Source: Candidatus Limnocylindrales bacterium (lineage in GTDB: Bacteria > Moduliflexota > Moduliflexia > Moduliflexales > JAUQPW01). Taken from it: 64,000 nucleotides of DNA. A program made the position numbers and the translations under genes. Within the stretch, counting starts at the first letter, position 1, and each line of letters begins with the position of its first letter. Under the pieces are notes generated by a model. The model did no database searches. It saw only the letters and a program-made list of their open reading frames with translations, and was not told the DNA's origin. The stretch is from contig DATMBG010000007.1 in assembly GCA_035559535.1 (NCBI GenBank), forward strand, positions 1 through 64,000, in the 5' to 3' direction. Below, piece by piece: positions 43,177-51,445 of this stretch.

Positions 43177-44199
43177 ATGAATGAGCGGGTTTCCCTACCT
43201 TATCAATTTGTACGCCGCGCCCGATCTCTGCTAACCTGGGCTATTGCGGCTTCCATTGCGCTCTTACTGGGAGCGGGAATCCTCATCTGGCGTCTTGGGT
43301 TATTCTCTAACCCCGGATTCATCGAATACCCCATGTTACGCTCGACAGATATTCCGACGGCTATCGCCGTAGCCCCCAATGGTGCTGTATGGTTTACCAT
43401 TGAGTTCTCAGATGCCATTGGACTCTTTCGTAATGGAAAAATCGAGCGACTTCCCAAGGGTTCCCAGAACTTAGTCCCCGTAGGATTAGGTGTTGCTGCC
43501 GATGGTTCGGCATGGTTTACCGATGTTCCGGCGCGAGCCATTTCAAATATCTCCCAGTCGGGCAAACTCACCTCTTTTTCCCTCTCAACGCCCATCGCCA
43601 GATTAGGTAAACTCGCTGTTGCTCCTGATGGAGCTGTCTGGTTTGCCGAGCCAACTTCTTATAGTATCACACGGCTTAAGGATGGCCAGTTCACACGATA
43701 CCAGCTTGAGTCTGCTCGAGGAGACCCCTATGGGGTTGCAGTGGATGCACAGGGCACTGTGTGGGCTACTCTCCAAAGTGCCAACAAGTTGGTAAGGATC
43801 TCGCCAGATGGTAAAATGACCGAAATCGAAGTCCCCACCCGAGGTAGTACTCCGACCGAAATTGCGGTAGACGCAACGGGAGTCGTCTGGTTCACGGAGT
43901 TCCGTACAAGTAAAATCGGACGCTACGCCAACGGCCAGTTCACCGAGTTTCAGGCTCCTGGTAACGAGAGGTCCGCAATTACCGGCCTGGCCATAGCACC
44001 CGACGGATCCGTCTGGTTCGGTATGCTGCGTAGACATAGCCTGGTTCGCTTACACAATGGAGTTCTCAAGGAATTCCGTCTTCCTCGCCGGGATGCTCGC
44101 CCTTACAACCTCGCCGTCGATGCCGCCGGTAATGTATGGTATACCGATATCAGTGGATGGCTCGGGATGCTTCCTGCCGATCAAGCCAGAGTCGACTAA
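43177..44199 (+). CDS. Membrane-anchored virginiamycin B lyase-like beta-propeller
   Basis: The 340-residue protein has an N-terminal membrane helix (about 18-39) and a Vgb/NHL-type propeller with repeats such as IAVAPNGAVWFT, VAADGSAWFTD, VAPDGAVWFAE, VDATGVVWFTE, IAPDGSVWFG and VDAAGNVWYTD. True Vgb linearises streptogramin B, but most homologues with this pattern are of unknown function. It follows another propeller gene, and a BON lipoprotein starts 16 bp later, so the three may form one envelope complex. AAGGAG lies before the ATG. Confidence 0.83.
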   Translation: MNERVSLPYQFVRRARSLLTWAIAASIALLLGAGILIWRLGLFSNPGFIEYPMLRSTDIPTAIAVAPNGAVWFTIEFSDAIGLFRNGKIERLPKGSQNLVPVGLGVAADGSAWFTDVPARAISNISQSGKLTSFSLSTPIARLGKLAVAPDGAVWFAEPTSYSITRLKDGQFTRYQLESARGDPYGVAVDAQGTVWATLQSANKLVRISPDGKMTEIEVPTRGSTPTEIAVDATGVVWFTEFRTSKIGRYANGQFTEFQAPGNERSAITGLAIAPDGSVWFGMLRRHSLVRLHNGVLKEFRLPRRDARPYNLAVDAAGNVWYTDISGWLGMLPADQARVD

Positions 44200-44215
44200 G
44201 TTATTGATCTAACCC

Positions 44216-44551
44216 ATGAGACTTCAAAATCATCTCCCTAAAACGATTTTGATCTTGGGAATGTTAGTTTTTGGATTAAGTTGTGGTGTACCAGTCCGCA
44301 CACCCCAGCAGATTAATGAAGACAGGATAATCACAAAGAAAGTTTTAGAAAAACTAGAAGAGGTCCCGCTCCGGGCGCCTCCTCAGGATTATTTAACGGC
44401 AACAACCCAACGGGGTATTGTCCACGTAGAAGGTGTAGTCCAAGATCTATACACCAAAGCTAAAGTGATCGAACTTATAAAAACTGTGGAAGGGGTCAAA
44501 GGGGTTACGGAAAATATTCGGATTGAAGAGGGACCCCAGGGAGGGAGATGA
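44216..44551 (+). CDS. BON-domain lipoprotein
   Basis: The 111-residue protein has a lipoprotein signal (VFGLSCG, lipid Cys near residue 24) and a BON domain: KKVLEKLEEV, YLTATTQRGIVHVEGVV and a VKGVTENIRI end. BON domains bind phospholipid or glycans and often act in the outer membrane or periplasm. Its likely substrate, Lgt, is encoded at 20.5 kb. It is the last gene of the propeller group. The region 44552-44838 after it has no gene that I can support. Confidence 0.85.
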   Translation: MRLQNHLPKTILILGMLVFGLSCGVPVRTPQQINEDRIITKKVLEKLEEVPLRAPPQDYLTATTQRGIVHVEGVVQDLYTKAKVIELIKTVEGVKGVTENIRIEEGPQGGR

Positions 44552-44838
44552 AGGATCCCATAAAGTAGAAAGATGTTGTAGAAGGTATAGGGAGGACGAC
44601 GACCCTGATGGGATCGCCCTTAAACAGGGCCGTAAGGGTAGCCAGGGGGGGGTAGGGGCAGTCACAAGGATGGTCCTTACTAATACTAAATTTCGATGTT
44701 AAAGGGTTATAAGAATGCCACCCCCCCTGATGCTGTGCCCTTTCGGTAGATGGGTCCTGAATTTATCCAATATCAAAGGAGAACCATTCATGTGAGAATT
44801 CCGTTAAGAAGGGATATTCCTCTTACTACATCAACTTA

Positions 44839-45852
44839 CTACATCAACCCGCTTACGGTACTCCAGGCTTTAGCGGTCAGGACAATCCCTACAACCACAA
44901 TGAGCAGCGCTGTAGCCATCTGAACCCTCACCACCCAAGGTCCACTGAGCCAGTTTAATACGGTCTCCCCTACCTTGGCTGCCAGTACCCCTACAACGAC
45001 CAGGGTCGTCGCGAATCCCAGACTAAAGACAAGAACGGTACCTAAACCGAGGATTACTTTGCCACTGGCCAGGGCCGAAAGCAGAATTGCCAGGGCCGCA
45101 GGGTCCGGCAATAGCCCACCTGCGATGCTCAATCCGAGAAGAACCATCAAGCTGGGTCGATTTTGAGTAATAACGTCGAGTCGATGGGTATGGCGAATAC
45201 CCCAACCATGACTATGAAAACTTACCTCCTCCCCAGGTTCATAGGGGTAATCTGTTCTGAGTTCGTGTCCATGTCCGTGATGATGAACCGATGAAGAATC
45301 CTGATTAGGGGCATGATCAGGATGTTGCTCCTGGGTAGGTAGAGAGAGATGGGGAATCGAATGTTCATGCTCATGGGGATCATGGTCACCAGAGTGGTCA
45401 TGATCATGGTCGTGCTGATGCATATGAGCAGGGATATGGGAAGCATGGGGCTCATGGTTATGGTTATGATTGGGATCATGAATGTGATCACCTGAAGGGC
45501 CATGATCGTGATCATGGGAGGAGCCGGATAAAGACAGGGACCACAAGTTACGCTGGGCCAGTAACATCCAGAACCCCATAACAATTACCAGAATCCCGGT
45601 AAATAAAGCAAGGTAAGCTTCTACACGCTGGGGTATGAGCCCGGGTAGACCCAGTGAGGCCAGAACGGCCACCAGTACAATACCACTGGTATGGGATAGC
45701 GTAACAAAGATACCGAGAATGAAGGCATCCACGGGACGACCCCTTGCACCTACAATGTAGGCTGCGGAAATGGTTTTTCCATGGCCCGGGGTTGCCGCAT
45801 GTACGGCTCCCAGCCAGAAACTGGACACTAAGTAAAGTAGCGCTTGACTCAT
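44839..45852 (-). CDS. NicO-family nickel/cobalt exporter with His-rich loop
   Basis: The 337-residue membrane protein has six or so helices. The family motif HAATPGHGKT (about 18-27) and FVTLSHTSGIVLV (about 49-61) carry the likely metal-binding His residues. Between helices lies a loop of about 100 residues very rich in His, Asp and Pro (runs of HDHDH and HNHNH). The second half has a GLLPDPAALAILL motif. RcnA-like members export Ni and Co, while others import them. The ATG at 45852 has GAGG and GGAAAG upstream. It lies 15 bp after the cyclophilin gene. Confidence 0.87.
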   Translation of the reverse strand: MSQALLYLVSSFWLGAVHAATPGHGKTISAAYIVGARGRPVDAFILGIFVTLSHTSGIVLVAVLASLGLPGLIPQRVEAYLALFTGILVIVMGFWMLLAQRNLWSLSLSGSSHDHDHGPSGDHIHDPNHNHNHEPHASHIPAHMHQHDHDHDHSGDHDPHEHEHSIPHLSLPTQEQHPDHAPNQDSSSVHHHGHGHELRTDYPYEPGEEVSFHSHGWGIRHTHRLDVITQNRPSLMVLLGLSIAGGLLPDPAALAILLSALASGKVILGLGTVLVFSLGFATTLVVVGVLAAKVGETVLNWLSGPWVVRVQMATALLIVVVGIVLTAKAWSTVSGLM

Positions 45853-45867
45853 CTTTCCAAACCTCAA

Positions 45868-46482
45868 CTATTTGATTCTCTCAATAATTAACCTCTTAAG
45901 TACTACATCTTCTACTGGTTTATCTCCGGGTCCTTTTTTTACATTTCCAATCTCGTTAACTACCTCTTGCCCTTTAATGACCTGACCAAAAATGGTATGC
46001 CGACCGTTGAGCCAAGGGGTTTCCTTATGGGTAATAAAAAATTGGGATCCATTGGTGTTAGGCCCGGCATTGGCCATGGCCAATCTACCCGGCCTATCAA
46101 AGGCCAGCTCTTTAACGATTTCATCTTTAAATCGATAACCAGGTCCCCCTCTACCGGTTCCTGTGGGGTCTCCTCCCTGAATCATAAAGTCAGGAATAAC
46201 CCGATGAAAGATAGTTCCATCATAAAACGGTCGTTTGACCTTTTCACCTGTTTTAAGGTCTACCCATTCTTTGGTTCCCTCCGCTAAGCCAATAAAATTA
46301 GCAACCGTTTCAGGAGCTTCCTTTTCAAAAAGCTGACAAATGATCGTCCCATGATTCGTCATAAAAACCGCATAAGTTCCAGGTTTTAAACCTTCTAAGC
46401 TATAATCTTGACCTTGTATATTCACTACAGTACCTCCCCATAAAGTTAGAGTCATACAAACAATCAACCAAAAATTTTGCAT
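45868..46482 (-). CDS. Exported cyclophilin-type peptidyl-prolyl isomerase
   Basis: The 204-residue protein has a signal peptide (residues 1-24) and a cyclophilin core: [39 protein letters not shown] (catalytic Arg in the FHR segment), and [15 protein letters not shown]. It speeds proline isomerisation in the periplasm, and the normal set of active-site residues is present. It precedes the NicO gene by 15 bp; the link may be a shared operon only. Confidence 0.92.
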   Translation of the reverse strand: MQNFWLIVCMTLTLWGGTVVNIQGQDYSLEGLKPGTYAVFMTNHGTIICQLFEKEAPETVANFIGLAEGTKEWVDLKTGEKVKRPFYDGTIFHRVIPDFMIQGGDPTGTGRGGPGYRFKDEIVKELAFDRPGRLAMANAGPNTNGSQFFITHKETPWLNGRHTIFGQVIKGQEVVNEIGNVKKGPGDKPVEDVVLKRLIIERIK

Positions 46483-46577
46483 TTTACGGAAAATAAAATG
46501 AACAATTAAAATCGTTGTTACTTATCCACCTCCGCTATGAATGATCAACGACTTTAATCGTCATTATCGGTGGTATC

Positions 46578-47012
46578 TTAGACAATCAACACCGGACAAG
46601 GTGCCTGGCGGGTTACCTTCTCCACAGTGCTGCCTAAAAAACGATGCTCTGGTTTTTCAATGCTATGGGCCCCAAGAACAATAAGATCTACGGCCTTTTC
46701 ACGGGCTATCCGAATAATTTCCCCAGAAGGGCTTCCGGTAACAATTACGGCCTCATAGTTACTAAAATTTTTAAGCTTTTCTCTACAAAGCTTTTCGAGT
46801 TGGGCTTTTCCTTCTTCTTCCAATTCCTTCTGAAGTTGGGCCAGGGGAGTTTTAGTAACATAAAACCCTGTGTACCCCTTCAGGTCGTGAACAACATGAA
46901 GGATATAAAGCTTAGCAGGGAATTTCTCGGCAAAAACAAGGGCATAATCCAGGGCCTGCTCGGAGTTTTTAGAAAAATCTGTTGCCAATAAAATTTTTTC
47001 AATCGATTTCAT
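46578..47012 (-). CDS. Universal stress protein (UspA family)
   Basis: The 144-residue protein has the Usp fold: ILLATDFSKNSEQALDYAL at the start, VTGSPSGEIIRIAREKAVDLIVLGAH in the second half, and an ATP-binding GSTVEKVTRQAPCPVLIV end. Members of the GxxGx9G type bind ATP; here the pattern is complete. It lies alone between the cyclophilin and a palindromic repeat. Confidence 0.9.
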   Translation of the reverse strand: MKSIEKILLATDFSKNSEQALDYALVFAEKFPAKLYILHVVHDLKGYTGFYVTKTPLAQLQKELEEEGKAQLEKLCREKLKNFSNYEAVIVTGSPSGEIIRIAREKAVDLIVLGAHSIEKPEHRFLGSTVEKVTRQAPCPVLIV

Positions 47013-47013
47013 A

Positions 47014-47066
47014 CTTTTGTAAAACGGAAAACGGAAAACGTAATGGGGGCACGTTCTACGCCTTAC
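47014..47066. repeat. AAAACGTAAAACG palindromic repeat
   Basis: AAAACGGAAAACGGAAAACG units at the left face TACGTTTTAC at the right (AAAACGTAA with TTACGTTTT). It fills the gap between the quinoprotein and stress-protein genes and may help end transcription. Confidence 0.5.
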
Positions 47067-47069
47067 GTT

Positions 47070-48884
47070 TTACTTTTCTGAGAGGGCAAAAACTAAAATA
47101 TCATCTCCTAAGGGATATCCAAAAATAGAGTTTCCTCCTGCCGCAACTGCGATATACTGAGTTCCATCCACTTCATAAGAGATGGGCGGTGCATTTACGC
47201 CGGCACCGGCTTGAAATCGCCAAAGGATCTCTCCGGTTTTGGCATCAAAAGCATCAAAGTAGCCGTTCCCCTCACCGGTAAATACTAGACCCCCTGCGGT
47301 AGCCAGAGCACCCCCTATCATGGGCAGTTCCATCTTTTTTTGCCATAGAATCTTTCCGGTAGAAGTATCAATGGCTGTGAAAGTCCCCCAGGTTTCTTCC
47401 TGGGTAGACTTGATAAAGGTATAACTTTGCCAGGGTTTATCGGGTTCTGGAGTCAAAGTCCGGGAAACATATAAGGCAGGTCGGTGGAGACCTGAAATAT
47501 AAACAGCGCCTGTTTGGGGGCTATAAGCTACGGGAGACCAGTTGGACCCCCCTCCTCCGGCCGGGGCAATACGGACTCCTTCTGGGGTAGGTCTGGCAAA
47601 CAGATTTTCTTGAGGTACAAAGGGCTCTGATCGGAGGAGAAGCTTTCCGGTTTGTCGATCATGGACATAGAACCAGCCTGTTTTGCTGGCCTGCCCGACG
47701 GCTTTGATTTTTTGTCCGTTGATTATTACGTCAAACAATACCGGAGGACTGGCTACATCGTAAGCCCAGCGATCATGGGGGACTTGTTGATAGTACCATT
47801 TGAGTTGCCCGGTCTCTGCATCCAAAGCCACGAGACTTACGGTATAGAGATTATCTCCCGGGCGGGTGGAGTCGTCCATTTGAGGGGATGGGTTTCCGGT
47901 TCCAAAATAAATTAAGTTTAACTCCGGGTCTGGAACGGGCGTCATCCACAGGGAACCACCTCCCAATTTCCAGGTATTTGGATACTTTTTAAAGGCCTCT
48001 TTTTCCGCTTCGATATTCCGATGGAGGTCTTCCCCATCGGGAGTATGGGTACGCCATTCCCCTTCCCAGCCTTTCTCAGGAACGGTATACCATCTCCAGA
48101 TCTCTTTTCCGGTTTGAGCATCATAAGCTACTAGAAAACCCCGTAATCCTTTACCCCCACCGGAGAGGCCTACTACCGACAGAACCTGCTTCCCACCTTC
48201 CTTAAATTCCAGGTGAAGACCATACCCGGCTCCTGTGGTTCCGACAATAACTTTCCCTTTATAAACGAGGGGAGCCATGTTGGCACTATACCCTGAAGCC
48301 CCGGTAACGGTCCCCCCTTGCAATTCTTTGACACCTGTCAGGGGCTCCATCGACTCGACCTTCCCGGCTTCTGGATCTTCGGCAATCTCTACATCCCATA
48401 TCAACCTGCCGGTTTTTTGATCCAAAGCAACCAGTCGGGCATCCAGGGTTGCCATGTAGACTTTTCCATACGCTACCGCAGCACCTCGATTAGCCGGCCC
48501 ACAGCAAAACTTCTCGGTTCGAAGCTTGTGCTCATAACGCCAGAGTTGTTTGCCGGTCCTGGCATCCAAAGCCACCACATGATTGTAAGGAGTCGTCACA
48601 TACATAATTCCATCTACAACCAGAGGATTCGTCTGAAAAGAGCCTATTTTTCCCGTTTGATAAATCCATTTGAGGACTAAATTCTGAACATTATCTGTCC
48701 GGATCTGATCCAGAGGACTATACCGCTGATTGGTATAATCGTGACCATACAGAAGCCAGTTCGCTTTGTCCTGTTGCGCATTAAGTAGATGGGCATCGGT
48801 TACTTCTTCGGCCTTCAAACCTTTGGACAGAAATAAACTTATCCCTATAATCAGGATCATGATTCCATAGCTCCATCTCTGCAT
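47070..48884 (-). CDS. PQQ-dependent alcohol dehydrogenase (quinoprotein)
   Basis: The 604-residue protein has a signal peptide (1-25) and an eight-bladed quinoprotein propeller with W-docking motifs such as VVALDARTGKQLWRYE, LVALDQKTGRLIWDVE and DAFDAKTGEILWRFQ. The vicinal cysteine pair of the PQQ site is present (FCCGPANRG, near residue 129). A LVALDAETGQLKWYYQQ segment holds the likely catalytic Asp with Glu two residues on. It oxidises an alcohol or sugar in the periplasm and passes electrons to a cytochrome c; the substrate and the metal (Ca or a lanthanide) cannot be read. No cytochrome or PQQ-synthesis gene is adjacent. AGGAGG lies before the ATG. Confidence 0.9.
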   Translation of the reverse strand: MQRWSYGIMILIIGISLFLSKGLKAEEVTDAHLLNAQQDKANWLLYGHDYTNQRYSPLDQIRTDNVQNLVLKWIYQTGKIGSFQTNPLVVDGIMYVTTPYNHVVALDARTGKQLWRYEHKLRTEKFCCGPANRGAAVAYGKVYMATLDARLVALDQKTGRLIWDVEIAEDPEAGKVESMEPLTGVKELQGGTVTGASGYSANMAPLVYKGKVIVGTTGAGYGLHLEFKEGGKQVLSVVGLSGGGKGLRGFLVAYDAQTGKEIWRWYTVPEKGWEGEWRTHTPDGEDLHRNIEAEKEAFKKYPNTWKLGGGSLWMTPVPDPELNLIYFGTGNPSPQMDDSTRPGDNLYTVSLVALDAETGQLKWYYQQVPHDRWAYDVASPPVLFDVIINGQKIKAVGQASKTGWFYVHDRQTGKLLLRSEPFVPQENLFARPTPEGVRIAPAGGGGSNWSPVAYSPQTGAVYISGLHRPALYVSRTLTPEPDKPWQSYTFIKSTQEETWGTFTAIDTSTGKILWQKKMELPMIGGALATAGGLVFTGEGNGYFDAFDAKTGEILWRFQAGAGVNAPPISYEVDGTQYIAVAAGGNSIFGYPLGDDILVFALSEK

Positions 48885-49057
48885 CCTTAACCTCCTATTC
48901 TTTGGAATTCTAAATTCCCCGTAGACTTTGAAAAACGTTTCCTGGATTCCCCTTCCCTCTTCCTGGAGGAGAGAGTTAGAGTATCATCTTTAGCCCTCCT
49001 TACAATCCCATAGCCACATTTTCCACCTCCTCGTGGTGAGGAATCCCAATATTTCCC

Positions 49058-49951
49058 TTATCCTTTCTTCAATCGGGTTCCTGCAAGTTTTTCCACGACC
49101 GTAAGCACGCCAGAAAAATCTTTTTCTCCTAATCCTGCAACTTTGGCGACCCCAAAGAGTTCTCTTACTAAGGTCGTAACCGGTAGTGCAAGCCCCAACT
49201 CACCGGCAGCAGTCGAAATGAGCCAGAGATCCTTATACATATGCTTGAGGGGAAAATGGGTATCGAAGTTTCTTGCCAGTAAGGAAGGTCCCTTTGCCTC
49301 CATTGTCAAGGTTCGATCTCCACCCTGGAGGATAACTTTGATCAATTCTTGAAGATTTAGTCCGGCTTTTTGGCCAAACAACAGGGCTTCGGAAACAGCC
49401 TGCATAACGACCCCACTGATCAAGTTATTACAGAGCTTTGTGTAAAGTCCCATGCCCTGAGGACCCATGTAAAAAACCTGTCGCCCCAACACCTGGAAAA
49501 TTCCATGGCACCGCTCATAAACAACCTTCTCCCCCCCTACTACAATAGTTAAAGTTGCGTTTACGGCCGCCCGCCGGCTTCCCAGGACCGGAGCATCTAG
49601 CATCTCACACCCGTAAGTTTTTATCACCTGTGCAAGCTGCCTGACTGCAGAAGGTAGAATTGTACTCATGACGATGATAACAGAACCGGATTGAACTCCA
49701 GCCAACAGGCCGTCTTTCCCCATCAGGATTTCTTCTACTTCAGGGGTGTCTGAAACCATGAGGATGGTAACCTGAGAGCGACTTCCAACCTCCCTGGGAG
49801 ATTCGGCTACAACGGCTCCCAATTCTTTAAGTTCAGCAGTTTTGAAGGCGGACCGATTAAAAACCGTTAAAGTATATCCGGCTTTAAGGAGATTTTTAGC
49901 CATGGGTTTTCCCATGGTTCCAAGGCCTATAAAGCCGATTTTTTCTTTCAT
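49058..49951 (-). CDS. NAD(P)-dependent beta-hydroxyacid dehydrogenase (3-hydroxyisobutyrate dehydrogenase-like)
   Basis: The 297-residue protein has the HIBADH layout: IGFIGLGTMGKPMAKNLLKA at the start, the linker with PVLGSRRAA (about 121-129), and the catalytic Lys segment GMGLYTKLCNNL. Family members oxidise 3-hydroxyisobutyrate, tartronate semialdehyde or succinic semialdehyde; the substrate is unknown. The ATG at 49951 is chosen since the Rossmann motif starts just after it; the frame is open to 50035. The 175 bp before the quinoprotein start hold nothing notable. Confidence 0.9.
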   Translation of the reverse strand: MKEKIGFIGLGTMGKPMAKNLLKAGYTLTVFNRSAFKTAELKELGAVVAESPREVGSRSQVTILMVSDTPEVEEILMGKDGLLAGVQSGSVIIVMSTILPSAVRQLAQVIKTYGCEMLDAPVLGSRRAAVNATLTIVVGGEKVVYERCHGIFQVLGRQVFYMGPQGMGLYTKLCNNLISGVVMQAVSEALLFGQKAGLNLQELIKVILQGGDRTLTMEAKGPSLLARNFDTHFPLKHMYKDLWLISTAAGELGLALPVTTLVRELFGVAKVAGLGEKDFSGVLTVVEKLAGTRLKKG

Positions 49952-50051
49952 ACTTATCCGGTATTCTCCCTCCGGGACAACCAACAGCAGGTTATGATAA
50001 GTAAGAAAATTAACATAGGGGCCTGGATAAGTCAATAAAACTTTTTGAAAG

Positions 50052-50091
50052 AAAATTTTAAAAAAAAAGACCCATTTTAAAATGGGTCTTT
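50052..50091 (-). terminator. Perfect 26-bp palindrome with A/T tract
   Basis: AAAGACCCATTTT at 50066-50078 is perfectly complementary to 50079-50091. On the minus strand it is followed by a run of T (complement of 50052-50068), so it works as a terminator in that direction. It lies just upstream of the dehydrogenase. Confidence 0.65.
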
Positions 50092-50112
50092 CGAGAAAAT
50101 AAGGTTTTTAAG

Positions 50113-50262
50113 TCAGCGGCGATAGCAACTTTCGGGAACGAAATTGAACCGGTTCGCTATCCCTGGCTAAAAGTCGGAGATGTCATTCGAATGGAAGCCG
50201 AAGGAATTGGTGTTCTAGAAAACCGAATGGAGGTTATTGAAATGCCTGATCCGAGAATTTAA
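50113..50262 (+). pseudogene. C-terminal remnant of a fumarylacetoacetate hydrolase-family gene
   Basis: Translation gives SAAIATFGNEIEPVRYPWLK, then VGDVIRMEAEGIGVLENRME and a stop at 50260. The GDVIRMEAEGIGVLENR part is the typical last strand pair of FAH-family hydrolases. Everything upstream is missing; a palindrome lies where the rest of the gene would be. I read this as a deletion remnant. Confidence 0.65.
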
Positions 50263-50435
50263 CCAAAGGGACCGAAGCAGCCGGGTGAATGATCTTAGTA
50301 AATACGATTTTTTATCTTAAAATTACTTAATATAAGATAATTATATTGACTTTATATAGATATGTCTTAGATTAAGTAGAAAGTAAATCATATAGGTCTT
50401 TCAGAGTCAGAAACCCCTGAAAAAAGGAGAAGCCT
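50263..50435. other. AT-rich spacer before two small conserved genes
   Basis: A very AT-rich stretch with a TTGACT near 50347 and several TATA-like hexamers; a promoter for the small genes downstream is likely, but the exact boxes are ambiguous. No gene is visible. Confidence 0.3.
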
Positions 50436-50672
50436 ATGATGGGAAAAGAACATGGTACCGGAACCCGGGATGAACTCTATGACTTAATAAGTGTACTTTA
50501 TCATATCCTACAAGGTGCCGAAACCTATCTGCAATACATCGAAGATGCCGAACAGACTGGAGATAACGAACTTGCTCAATTCTTTAGGGAGATACAACAG
50601 CAAGATCGACAGCGCGCAGATCGAGCTAAGGAATTACTCAGGCAGAGAATAAATCAAAGCAAGTCTCGTTAA
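50436..50672 (+). CDS. Small conserved helical protein, ferritin-like helix pair
   Basis: The 78-residue protein is all-helical. TGTRDELYDLISVLYHILQG, GAETYLQYIEDAEQ and AQFFREIQQQDRQRA resemble a half ferritin-like or rubrerythrin-like bundle that I recall as a common conserved hypothetical of soil bacteria. Possible metal-binding residues are E44 and H23, but no function is known. An AAAGGAG lies before the ATG. It is followed by a small Cys-rich gene, a pairing that I recall from other genomes. Confidence 0.72.
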   Translation: MMGKEHGTGTRDELYDLISVLYHILQGAETYLQYIEDAEQTGDNELAQFFREIQQQDRQRADRAKELLRQRINQSKSR

Positions 50673-50733
50673 GCAAGCAATCCAGAGACAAGACCCAATG
50701 TCTAAAAAATAAACAATGGAAGGAGGAAGGAAG

Positions 50734-50967
50734 ATGGCGAGATGCGAAGTCTGTGGTAATGATTACGACAAGGCCTTTGAGGTCATCATGGCCGGTAACT
50801 CCCACACATTCGATAGCTTTGAATGTGCGATTCATGCCCTTGCTCCGGTTTGCAATCACTGTGGTTGTAAGATTGTCGGGCATGGAGTAGAAGCGGATGG
50901 CTCATTTTACTGCTGCGCCCATTGTGCCAACAAAGAAGGAGTCAGTGAAGTGCAGGATCGTGTTTAA
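50734..50967 (+). CDS. Small Cys-rich zinc-binding protein
   Basis: The 77-residue protein has paired Cys motifs: CEVCGNDYDKAFEV at the start, CNHCGCKI in the middle and CCAHCANKEG near the end, plus HTFDSFECAIHAL. It probably binds one or two metal ions (zinc). It has a strong GGAAGGAGG upstream of the ATG at 50734; an upstream in-frame ATG at 50716 lies inside that region and is rejected. It follows the ferritin-like small gene by 61 bp and may act with it in metal handling. Confidence 0.78.
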   Translation: MARCEVCGNDYDKAFEVIMAGNSHTFDSFECAIHALAPVCNHCGCKIVGHGVEADGSFYCCAHCANKEGVSEVQDRV

Positions 50968-51445
50968 CAACTATCTTAAACCCCCTTTTTTGAACCTGCC
51001 TGAAAGTAGAGTGAAATGCCATTTTGTCCTCTGATTTTGGAATCCCCATTAACCGATCGTTTTGGGAATATCCTATAACCTACGTAAGGGCAGTTTCAAA
51101 GACTAAGCTGGGGTTTAAGTGGGTTCCAGGGGAAAAGGCCCTGGCCTATCTCATCCCCTTCTCCTGAAGTTTCAGGAGAGGGGGAGCGAAGGGCATGGGC
51201 GCCAGCATAAGGGTAAAAAGCCCCGCCAGGGGTGAACCATCTATAACCCTGGCGCAAGTCGGGGGGTTCAGAAATTCGGAATTTTTTCAAGCCCCCTAAT
51301 CCTGTCCTGTTAAACAGGTTGCCCCGCCGGGGCTAACCTTCTTATCCTGGTGCGTAGGGAGTGAGGGAGTTAGGCGAGAAAAGAACCTACCTGCCCCCTC
51401 CCCCCCGTGGACGGGGGGAAGGGGGCAGGGTGAGGCGGATGGGAG
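50968..51445. repeat. Repeat-dense gene-free region between convergent units
   Basis: No gene that I can support. It holds a CTTCTCCTGAAG/TTCAGGAGAG hairpin at 51155-51184, pieces with GCCCCGCCAGGGG and GCCCCGCCGGGGC text near 51220 and 51325, and a 40-nt hairpin at 51390-51429. Confidence 0.55.
51390..51429. repeat. Strong CCTGCCCCCTCCCCCC hairpin
   Basis: CCTGCCCCCT and CCCCCCGT at the left pair with ACGGGGGG and AGGGGGCAGG at the right across a GG turn, with one unpaired pair in the stem. It lies 17 bp after the batB-type gene stop and may end that transcript, though no T-run follows. Confidence 0.65.

Noticed and set aside
43177-44199. Streptogramin B resistance gene
   Set aside because: The propeller pattern is shared by many proteins of unknown role, and the membrane anchor and neighbours do not suggest resistance.
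44552-44838. Cobalamin or nickel riboswitch beside the NicO gene
   Set aside because: The region lies at the 3' end of the NicO gene, and I cannot match the conserved boxes.
47070-48884. Lanthanide-dependent (XoxF-type) assignment of the quinoprotein
   Set aside because: The key position holds Glu rather than the diagnostic Asp, and I cannot align the site confidently without a structure.
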